A stretch of 64,000 bases of DNA from Anoxybacillus mongoliensis. GTDB taxonomy: Bacteria; Bacillota; Bacilli; Bacillales; Anoxybacillaceae. The stretch is from contig NZ_JACHEQ010000013.1 in NCBI RefSeq assembly GCF_014201515.1, forward strand, positions 1 to 64,000, read 5' to 3'. Of the stretch, positions 8,520-14,412 are shown piece by piece; the stretch's first letter is position 1; each line of letters begins with the position of its first letter. The position numbers and the translations under genes are program-made. A model generated the notes under the pieces. It saw nothing but the letters and a program-made list of their open reading frames with translations, had not been told where the DNA came from and searched no databases.

Positions 8520-9297
8520 ACATATCACATATCAACATTCAGATCATTTTTTAATCGAAGATGTTCATGTTGAGATTCAAAAAGGGGAAATTGTCAGTTT
8601 GATTGGGCCAAACGGTTCAGGAAAATCGACGCTTCTTCGCCTCCTTTCATATGTGCTAAAGCCGATCGGCGGGACCGTTTTACTTGATGGAAGTGAAATG
8701 CATACGTTAAGTCGTAAGGCGATCGCTAAAAAAATGGCGATGTTGCCGCAAACGAATAACCATCAGTTAGACATGACGGTACGAGAGCTTGTTGAGTTTG
8801 GAAGAAATCCACATAAGGGGTGGTTCCAAGCGATAAACGACGAAGATGAAAAAGTGATTCGTTGGGCGTTACAAATGACAAATTTGCAATCGTATGAATA
8901 TCGCTTTTTACATTCTTTATCTGGTGGGGAGCGCCAACGTGCATGGATTGCAATGGCGTTGGCACAACGCCCTGAAGTGCTATTGCTTGATGAACCGACA
9001 ACATATTTAGATATTTCGCACCAGTTGGAAGTGATGGAGCTCATTCAAATGTTAAATGAACAATTAGGAATGACAGTCGTTATGGTTTTACATGACATTA
9101 ATCAGGCGGCACAATATAGCGATCGAATGATTGTGATGAAAGACGGTAAGATTCAATATGATGATCGCACACAATGTGTGATTTGCAAACAAATGTTTCA
9201 AGATATATTCGGCATTGACGTAGATATTCGCTATGAAGGGGATAAGCCGTTTTTTATTCCGATCCGAAAAACGTGTCACATGTCATGCTTAACGTAG
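8506..9297 (+). CDS. iron/heme ABC transporter ATP-binding protein
   Basis: A 263-residue ABC ATPase of the FecE/HmuV type that powers uptake through the upstream permease. Walker A GPNGSGKST, Q-loop LPQTNN, signature LSGGERQR, Walker B LLLDEPTTYLD and the H-loop VLHDINQ are all intact. GTG 8506 is chosen because GGGGGA lies 6 nt upstream; the in-frame ATG at 8500 abuts that site with no spacing. A Cys-containing tail (VICKQMFQDIFGIDVDIRY) is typical of iron-type ATPases. The end overlaps the next gene by 25 nt. Confidence 0.92.
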   Translation: MLSAKHITYQHSDHFLIEDVHVEIQKGEIVSLIGPNGSGKSTLLRLLSYVLKPIGGTVLLDGSEMHTLSRKAIAKKMAMLPQTNNHQLDMTVRELVEFGRNPHKGWFQAINDEDEKVIRWALQMTNLQSYEYRFLHSLSGGERQRAWIAMALAQRPEVLLLDEPTTYLDISHQLEVMELIQMLNEQLGMTVVMVLHDINQAAQYSDRMIVMKDGKIQYDDRTQCVICKQMFQDIFGIDVDIRYEGDKPFFIPIRKTCHMSCLT

Positions 9298-9536
9298 AAA
9301 AGGTGAGAAAACATTGGAAGAGATATGTGCAGTTTGTGAAACAATGTAAAACAATGATGATGATCAGTACAATAGATGAACATGGTGAGCCGTTTATTAG
9401 TTATGCTCCCTTTGTGATGATGGAGGGACGTTACGTTGTTAGTTTTGGGCAAGCGTTTGATGTCAATTTAAACGGTGAACGCTTTACGCATGTAATTGTG
9501 GATAAAAGTGAAGAAGGGAGACTTGAGGGGCAATGA
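9273..9536 (+). CDS. shortened HutZ/HugZ-like heme utilisation protein
   Basis: An 87-residue protein whose two halves resemble the two ends of HutZ/HugZ heme-utilisation proteins. Residues 20-50 (FVKQCKTMMMIST then HGEPFISYAPFV) match the N-terminal split-barrel strand pair, and residues 52-75 (RYVVSFGQAFDV then RFTHVIVD) match the C-terminal GFGQAY segment. About 90-100 residues of the barrel core that normally lie between are absent, in frame. It may be an internally deleted remnant or a reduced functional form. The start could be GTG 9273 or ATG 9285; neither has a clear ribosome site, so coupling to the ATPase is likely. The stop overlaps the next start in ATGA. Confidence 0.6.
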   Translation: MSHVMLNVEKVRKHWKRYVQFVKQCKTMMMISTIDEHGEPFISYAPFVMMEGRYVVSFGQAFDVNLNGERFTHVIVDKSEEGRLEGQ

Positions 9537-10585
9537 GTACGAAAAAATTTATAAATATGACGGTCATCGGTTTTATCTTTTTTAGTTTGCTTCTTTCTTT
9601 TCAACCGATTGTTTCAGAAGCGAAAACGAATGTAGTAACAATCGTCAACGAAGCGAAAACGCAAATGAAAAAAGCCCATACAACGTATGCAGCATATGTT
9701 CAAAAAAAAGGGAGCATCCCGCCACATGCGACCGTTTTAGCTGAGTATAAAAAGGCACATCAGCTATATGTACAAGCGAAACAAGCTGTTCAAAAGTCCG
9801 CGGGGAAAGAGAAGAAAAAATATATTAGTGAGTTAGACAGTGCGTATAAAACGTATATGGCTAAGCGAGTTATCCCGTATTTGAATGCTTCTATTGTGTT
9901 TGAAGGATCTAAAAAGATGAGAACGGCTTTGGAGCAAGCAATTGTTGATGAAGATATGGATGTGTTGCAGGTAGCACATAAACAGTTGCAAGTATACGTG
10001 CAAAGTCGTCAGCTTCGCGTATATAACAATGTATTCGAAACGAATGTTCGGAAACTATTTTTAGAGGAATTTTCAAAAAGTAAAGCGCTCTATGATAAAT
10101 ATGCAAATGATGTGAAAGTATACGAGCAATTATTAAAAGTGAATGAATATCTCGAAGACGGGAAGGTCGCTGAAGCGAAAAAAGTGCTTGATGCAGTGAA
10201 AGGATTGTTATCAAAGTTATCGGATACGTTCCAAGCAGATTTGGCAAGCGAGTACAACAACTTATTAGACGTATACAACGATTTAATGACTCCGCCTGTA
10301 GCTGAACTTGATTATGTGGAAGCAACGAATGGTACGCTTACATTATATTTTGATATTCCTGTTTCCTCGCTAAGCGCAGCAGATATGAAAGTAACGGTGG
10401 CAATTAACAAAGGAGAGGAGCAAGTTGTTCAGCCATCAACGATTACGTTAAGTGACGATCGAACAATGGCTACGATTGCAGTTCCGATGATCTCACAAAC
10501 GGATCAAGAGCAATCTGTAGTATATGCAATTGAGTATGCAGGGAAAAAAGTCATTGCTGATCCTTTCATCATTTCAAAAAAATAA
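9533..10585 (+). CDS. secreted helical surface-type protein of the heme operon
   Basis: A 350-residue protein with a clear signal peptide (hydrophobic 8-25, cleavage near SEA-K at about 30). Residues about 30-250 are strongly helical and Lys/Ala-rich, with heptad-like spacing reminiscent of the SbsC S-layer N-terminal region. Residues about 262-350 look like an Ig-like or SbsA-type beta domain (LDYVEATNGTLTLYFDIPV...ITLSDDRTMATIAVP). There is no LPXTG, SLH or lipobox, so attachment would be non-covalent or the protein is released. I do not recognise a NEAT domain. Operon position between heme transport and heme cleavage genes suggests a role in iron or heme capture; that is inference only. 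Confidence 0.65.
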   Translation: MSTKKFINMTVIGFIFFSLLLSFQPIVSEAKTNVVTIVNEAKTQMKKAHTTYAAYVQKKGSIPPHATVLAEYKKAHQLYVQAKQAVQKSAGKEKKKYISELDSAYKTYMAKRVIPYLNASIVFEGSKKMRTALEQAIVDEDMDVLQVAHKQLQVYVQSRQLRVYNNVFETNVRKLFLEEFSKSKALYDKYANDVKVYEQLLKVNEYLEDGKVAEAKKVLDAVKGLLSKLSDTFQADLASEYNNLLDVYNDLMTPPVAELDYVEATNGTLTLYFDIPVSSLSAADMKVTVAINKGEEQVVQPSTITLSDDRTMATIAVPMISQTDQEQSVVYAIEYAGKKVIADPFIISKK

Positions 10586-10606
10586 AACAAAAAGGAGAGA
10601 TGAAAC

Positions 10607-10918
10607 ATGTACGTTGTTACAAATGCAATTCGTGTAAAAAAAGGGTATGCTCAACAATTAGTTGAGCGATTTAAAGAAAGAAAAGGTATTGAACAATCAT
10701 CTGGGTTTATTCGTTTAGAATTGCATGTGACACAAGGGCTTGAAGATTATGATGAAGTACGTGTATGCACTACGTGGGAGAACAAAGAATCGTTCGAAGC
10801 TTGGACGCAAAGTGAGGCATTTCGTAAAGCGCATGAGCAAAAAGCAAAAGACCGTCCTGACTATGTGCTTGGAAACCAAATGTTTTCATATGAAGTTGCC
10901 CTTTCTTTTCAAGCATAA
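10607..10918 (+). CDS. isdG: IsdG-type heme-degrading monooxygenase
   Basis: A 103-residue dimeric ferredoxin-like enzyme that opens the heme ring and frees iron in the cytoplasm. The catalytic residues known from Staphylococcus IsdG/IsdI are all in register: Asn6, Trp66 and His76. Other family segments are SSGFIRLELHVTQG and TWENKESFEAW. An AAAGGAGAG site precedes ATG 10607. It closes the Fur-box operon and is followed by a strong terminator. This gene is the best evidence that the transporter handles heme. Confidence 0.9.
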   Translation: MYVVTNAIRVKKGYAQQLVERFKERKGIEQSSGFIRLELHVTQGLEDYDEVRVCTTWENKESFEAWTQSEAFRKAHEQKAKDRPDYVLGNQMFSYEVALSFQA

Positions 10919-10920
10919 AA

Positions 10921-10954
10921 AAAACGCTAGGGAGCATTGACTCTCTAGCGTTTT
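10921..10954. terminator. bidirectional terminator between isdG and the small Pro/Tyr-rich gene
   Basis: The arm AAAACGCTAGGGAG (10921-10934) pairs with CTCTCTAGCGTTTT (10941-10954). A-tract and T-tract on both sides would serve both convergent transcripts. Confidence 0.85.
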
Positions 10955-10958
10955 ATGT

Positions 10959-11129
10959 TTAGTAATACCATCCGCCATATGGGTAAAACGGATACGGACG
11001 CGGTGGGTAATAATATGGGCGTGGTGGATAAAACGGATAAGGCGTTAATGCACTGCCAAGTAATCCGCCTAAAAATCCTCCGAAAAACGGTGCACCGAAA
11101 AAGCCGAAAAACGGTCTGCGACCATACAT
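10959..11129 (-). CDS. small Gly/Phe and Pro/Tyr-rich protein, probable spore-associated
   Basis: A 56-residue protein read from ATG 11129, preceded by an AGGAGGG site 8 nt upstream. The first half is Phe/Gly-rich (FFGFFGAPFFGGFLGGLLG), the second is Pro/Tyr-rich with YPFYPPRPYYYPPRP-like repeats, ending GGWYY. Tyr- and Pro-rich low-complexity tails of this kind occur in Bacillus spore coat and exosporium proteins, and two CotF-like genes lie 1.3 kb upstream on the same strand. No family is recognised with certainty. Confidence 0.7.
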   Translation of the reverse strand: MYGRRPFFGFFGAPFFGGFLGGLLGSALTPYPFYPPRPYYYPPRPYPFYPYGGWYY

Positions 11130-11203
11130 TGAGCATTCCCTCCTCGCAAATTCATCATTACATTAACACGATATGCAAGGCGTTTGTCCAATGGTTGGGC
11201 GAC

Positions 11204-12355
11204 TTATCGTTTTCGTGATAAATCAATCGCTGTTCCATCATGTTTTTGAACGATAGGGCGTAATGGAGTATGAATGTAGTCTGTAAATCCTATGATCGTT
11301 GCCCACTCATACGGACGGATTTGGATTAGTTGTCCAACTTTATATAAAGTTGTTTTATCTAAAAAAATACGCAAAATGTGCGGGTCTAATTTTTTCCCTC
11401 GTTCGTTCCATACTGCTTCTAAAGCTTCGAATGATGTATAACTTTTTTCACCAATATAGCCGCCGACAAGTTCATCATAATATTGGGCAATGGCGATAAT
11501 GCGACCGTATAAATGAATCGCTTCTCCTGATTTTTTGTTCGGTGAATGGACGCCATCAAAATGCTCATGATGATCAAGAATGCCGTAAATGATTTCCTTC
11601 TGCCGGCAATATGTTGATGTTGAAATAAGCTCGATGGAACGTTTGAGATGTAATTGAAGCAGCTCTTTGTTTGCTTTTTCGCTATTTAAGTAAGCAACGA
11701 ACTGTTCTTTCGGCACTTCGATAAAACCGATATCTGCAAATAACGTCGCTAGACAAAGATTGATTAAATCTTCGTCACGTAGTTCTAAAGTTAAACCGAT
11801 CATTAAAGCGATGGATGTCGTGTTAATGCTGTGGATGGCTAGTACGTCGTGATATCGTTTTATTTTTTCATATAAATTTAAAATTTCTTTATCTTTCGAA
11901 ATGATAAGATTTAGCCGTTCATCAATCCCTTTTGCTCGCCGTAGTAAACGAGTAGAATCTAATGTGTTTTCAATCAATCCCCATGTAGGAGCGAAGATGT
12001 TTAATTCGGATAAAAAGATCGGCTGTACATCTGTTTCTTCTTCTATCTCTATATCATACATCGCTGCCGTGATTGGAACTTGAATAAATTGTTTATGTAC
12101 GTCAATAAGTTGTTTCATCGCTTCTACAAAAGCGCGACTCGAATGTTCGCCAGCAAGCATAAATTCGTTCAGCTGTGGCTCAGATGAAACGACGAGAAAT
12201 GGAAAATAGTGAGGATAGTGTTTTTTTATATGTTGAATAACCGATTCGCTTAACTTTTTATGTTTTTGTACGAATAATAATCCGTCGGGACGATATAAAG
12301 GATGTAGAAGAATATCCCCTGGAACGAGCTCGTAAGTTTGTTTTCGTTGGAACAT
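11204..12355 (-). CDS. degenerate HD-GYP domain protein
   Basis: A 383-residue cytoplasmic protein. An N-terminal region of about 160 residues is followed by an HD-GYP-like fold. The paired motif positions are altered: HDIGK is replaced by FADIGFIEVP, while HHEHFDG is kept but the GYP signature reads GVHSP. Loss of the metal-binding HD pair makes cyclic-di-GMP hydrolysis unlikely; it may be a receptor or scaffold. ATG 12355 has a GGGGGAGG site; a longer frame to 12433 would run through the upstream terminator. It lies between spore-type genes, but no regulator site is evident. Confidence 0.7.
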   Translation of the reverse strand: MFQRKQTYELVPGDILLHPLYRPDGLLFVQKHKKLSESVIQHIKKHYPHYFPFLVVSSEPQLNEFMLAGEHSSRAFVEAMKQLIDVHKQFIQVPITAAMYDIEIEEETDVQPIFLSELNIFAPTWGLIENTLDSTRLLRRAKGIDERLNLIISKDKEILNLYEKIKRYHDVLAIHSINTTSIALMIGLTLELRDEDLINLCLATLFADIGFIEVPKEQFVAYLNSEKANKELLQLHLKRSIELISTSTYCRQKEIIYGILDHHEHFDGVHSPNKKSGEAIHLYGRIIAIAQYYDELVGGYIGEKSYTSFEALEAVWNERGKKLDPHILRIFLDKTTLYKVGQLIQIRPYEWATIIGFTDYIHTPLRPIVQKHDGTAIDLSRKR

Positions 12356-12396
12356 ATGAACCTCCCCCATTTCAATAGCATTTGTTCTCATTATAC

Positions 12397-12428
12397 AAAA
12401 AAACCGACTGCATAAGCAGCCGGCTTTT
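12397..12428 (-). terminator. terminator after the CotF-like gene
   Basis: On the minus strand AAAAGCCGGCTGC and GCAGTCGGTTTTTTT form a hairpin with loop TTAT, directly after the stop codon at 12430. It separates the CotF-like gene from the HD-GYP-like gene. Confidence 0.8.
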
Positions 12429-12429
12429 C

Positions 12430-12753
12430 TCATTGCATCATATTGTTGTATGGGAATTGGCTCGCATATCCTTGAAATTGTTGATATGATTGTTGTAATT
12501 TTTGCTGGTCTGCTTGTTCAAGAGCATACCAACCTTTTTTAAACATTAAGTTGTACAATTCACGTTGACAGTTTTGTGTTTCGGTAAACATATGCAAAAT
12601 TTCGTCATACAAATGTTGATGACTTGCTTCGTTTAAAAATGTACAATAACTGTCTGTCATATATTTTTCAGTCGATAACATATCATTAATAAAATCGCGA
12701 TCGTTCATTTGTGGCGTTTTTGGAATTTGTGTTTCTGGATTTTGCACCTTCAT
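12430..12753 (-). CDS. CotF-like spore coat family protein
   Basis: A 107-residue helical protein with the CotF-family pattern DRDFINDMLSTEKYMTDSYCTFLNEASHQHLYDEI, followed by a Gln-rich tail rich in Tyr (QQSYQQFQGYASQFPYNNMMQ). CotF-like proteins are small coat components of Bacillus spores, although distant members have other roles. AAGGAGG lies 7 nt before ATG 12753. It is 13 nt downstream of another small helical protein gene of similar type, so the two are probably cotranscribed. Confidence 0.8.
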   Translation of the reverse strand: MKVQNPETQIPKTPQMNDRDFINDMLSTEKYMTDSYCTFLNEASHQHLYDEILHMFTETQNCQRELYNLMFKKGWYALEQADQQKLQQSYQQFQGYASQFPYNNMMQ

Positions 12754-12765
12754 GTCATGTCCTCC

Positions 12766-13017
12766 TTATTGAATATGCGCTGATGGTTGTAGTTGATGTA
12801 ACAATTGTTGATAATGGCGCTGGTGCATTTGTCCAACGCGTTCAATCGCTTGTTTAATTTCTTGATCTTGACATTGTGAAGCGAAAAAATGTGCTTTTTT
12901 CATCGCAAGTAAATTCCATGAGAGCGCATCCGTTAAATAAAGAGCGTCTTTTGTTGAAATCATTTCAGGCGGTTGAGCCATCATCGCATGTTGTTGTGTA
13001 TTCATTTGCTGTTGCAC
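12766..13017 (-). CDS. small CotF-related helical protein
   Basis: An 83-residue Gln/His/Met-rich helical protein with ISTKDALYLTDALSWNLLAMKKAHFFASQC and a following helix ending in HYQQLLHQLQ. This layout is like the ferritin-like helix pair of short CotF relatives. GTG 13017 is preferred because GGAGGG lies 7 nt upstream; the in-frame ATG at 13023 sits one base from that site, and the open frame extends to 13062 without support. Likely partner of the downstream CotF-like gene. Spore role inferred from family resemblance. Confidence 0.6.
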   Translation of the reverse strand: MQQQMNTQQHAMMAQPPEMISTKDALYLTDALSWNLLAMKKAHFFASQCQDQEIKQAIERVGQMHQRHYQQLLHQLQPSAHIQ

Positions 13018-13181
13018 GATCATCCCTCCATATAAAATTACGTTCGACTGTATATTACCCATGTACTGTATAGTTATACGTATGTAGACAAAAAATACGA
13101 TTATTCGACAAAAACATATTCAAGTCATTGAAAACGTGTTACAATACGGGTGGATGCGCTTGCAAAGGGGGTAAAACAGCG

Positions 13182-14099
13182 ATGGAGCAATTGATGCGCG
13201 ACTTTTTCTTATTTTTGTCAAAAAATAAAGCGTTAACAAAATTAGCGAAACGGTACGGTCTTCGTTTCGGTGCGTCGCGTTTTGTAGCGGGAGAAACAAT
13301 TGAACGTGCAGTAGACGTCATTAAAGAACTCAATCGTAAAGGACTAGCGGTTACGATCGATTATTTAGGTGAATTTGTTGATAATGAACAAGAGGCCAAT
13401 GAAATGGCGAACCATTCGATTGAGGCGATTCGAGCGATTGGCGAAAATCAATTAAATTCACAGTTATCACTAAAAATGACATCGATGGGGTTAGATATTT
13501 CCGATGAGCTTGTGATGAAAAATATGCGCCGTATTTTAGATGAAGCAAAAATACATGGCGTATTTGTTACGATTGATATGGAAGATTATTCTCGTTGTCA
13601 AAAAACGATCGATATTTTTAAACAGTTGAAAAAAGAGTATGACAATGTAGGGACGGTACTACAAGCATATTTGTATCGCACAGAAAAAGACATTGAAGAT
13701 TTAAATGCATATCATCCGAACTTGCGTCTTGTGAAAGGTGCGTATAAAGAGTCACCGGAAGTCGCTTTTCCAGACAAAAAAGATGTAGATGAAAACTTTA
13801 AAAAAATCATTAAAATGCATTTGTTAAACGGCAACTATACAGCGGTTGCTACGCACGATGATGCGATTATTGAATATACAAAACAATTGGTGAAAGAACA
13901 TAACATTCCAAACAATCAATTTGAATTCCAAATGTTATATGGCATTCGTCCAGAACGACAAGAACAATTAGTGCGCGAAGGCTATACGATGCGCGTCTAC
14001 GTTCCATATGGAACGGATTGGTATGGCTATTTTATGCGTCGTTTAGCCGAACGTCCAGCCAACGTGGCATTTGTGTTAAAAGGCATATTCAAAAAATAA
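13182..14099 (+). CDS. fadM: proline dehydrogenase family protein (FadM/PutB type)
   Basis: A 305-residue FAD-dependent TIM-barrel enzyme that oxidises L-proline to pyrroline-5-carboxylate. Conserved blocks are VTIDYLGEFV, SLKMTSMGLD, RLVKGAYKES, the His-containing VATHDDAII, and the C-terminal FEFQMLYGIRPE plus VYVPYGTDWYGYFMRRLAERPAN with the paired Arg that bind proline carboxylate. In B. subtilis the homologue yusM (fadM) lies beside fadN-fadA-fadE, as here. ATG 13182 follows AAAGGGGG; an in-frame upstream start at 13128 lacks a site. The coupling to fatty-acid oxidation is by position only. Confidence 0.9.
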   Translation: MEQLMRDFFLFLSKNKALTKLAKRYGLRFGASRFVAGETIERAVDVIKELNRKGLAVTIDYLGEFVDNEQEANEMANHSIEAIRAIGENQLNSQLSLKMTSMGLDISDELVMKNMRRILDEAKIHGVFVTIDMEDYSRCQKTIDIFKQLKKEYDNVGTVLQAYLYRTEKDIEDLNAYHPNLRLVKGAYKESPEVAFPDKKDVDENFKKIIKMHLLNGNYTAVATHDDAIIEYTKQLVKEHNIPNNQFEFQMLYGIRPERQEQLVREGYTMRVYVPYGTDWYGYFMRRLAERPANVAFVLKGIFKK

Positions 14100-14119
14100 A
14101 GGTGGGACATCCCACCTTT
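14098..14119. terminator. bidirectional terminator between fadM and yuzL
   Basis: AAAGGTGGG (14098-14106), loop ACAT, CCCACCTTT (14111-14119), with T-rich sequence on both sides. It overlaps the yuzL stop codon. Confidence 0.8.
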
Positions 14120-14264
14120 ATTCATTTCCCATATTTTCTTTTCCGTATTGTTGGTTTTGGCTCGTTTTCTTTCCGCCTCCATCACGTTCTACCGTCGGAC
14201 CAGCATTTCCTTTCACACTTGCAGCACTCACACCTGCTTTAGACGGGTGTTTTTTCATTTTCAT
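14118..14264 (-). CDS. yuzL: YuzL-family small protein
   Basis: A 48-residue basic protein: MKMKKHPSKAGVSA... with the conserved GPTVERDGGGKKTSQNQQY core I recognise from the YuzL family. Its function is unknown; size and composition recall small acid-soluble spore proteins. AGGAGGTGAG lies 7 nt before ATG 14264, making this start much better than the open frame back to 14387. It is antisense-oriented between fadM and fadN, the same arrangement as in B. subtilis (from memory). Confidence 0.8.
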   Translation of the reverse strand: MKMKKHPSKAGVSAASVKGNAGPTVERDGGGKKTSQNQQYGKENMGNE

Positions 14265-14327
14265 CGCAAACTCACCTCCTTTCGTATCATGTCCTAAATC
14301 ATTGACAAAATTCGCTACATTTATTTG

Positions 14328-14356
14328 TTGCGAAAATTTGAAATATAATTTATATT
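14328..14356 (+). promoter_or_regulatory. candidate promoter of fadNAE
   Basis: TTGCGA (14328-14333), 17 bases, TATATT (14351-14356). An alternative TATAAT at 14344-14349 has no good -35 partner. The FadR box lies just downstream. Confidence 0.45.
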
Positions 14357-14372
14357 TAAGATAAAGGAAAAA

Positions 14373-14390
14373 TGAATGACCATTCATTCA
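14373..14390. promoter_or_regulatory. FadR operator upstream of fadN
   Basis: TGAATGACCATTCATTCA matches the Bacillus FadR consensus TGAATGANTANTCATTCA with one mismatch. It lies just past the predicted promoter, so FadR would block transcription until long-chain acyl-CoA accumulates. Confidence 0.8.
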
Positions 14391-14412
14391 ATTCGGATAA
14401 GGGGGAAGGAGC

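Noticed and set aside
10945-11136. 63-codon minus-strand frame overlapping the Pro/Tyr-rich gene
   Set aside because: Alternative frame; the 56-residue frame has the ribosome site and a sensible composition.
14118-14387. 89-residue version of YuzL
   Set aside because: The extra N-terminus crosses the fadN promoter and FadR box and has no ribosome site; start 14264 has a perfect one.
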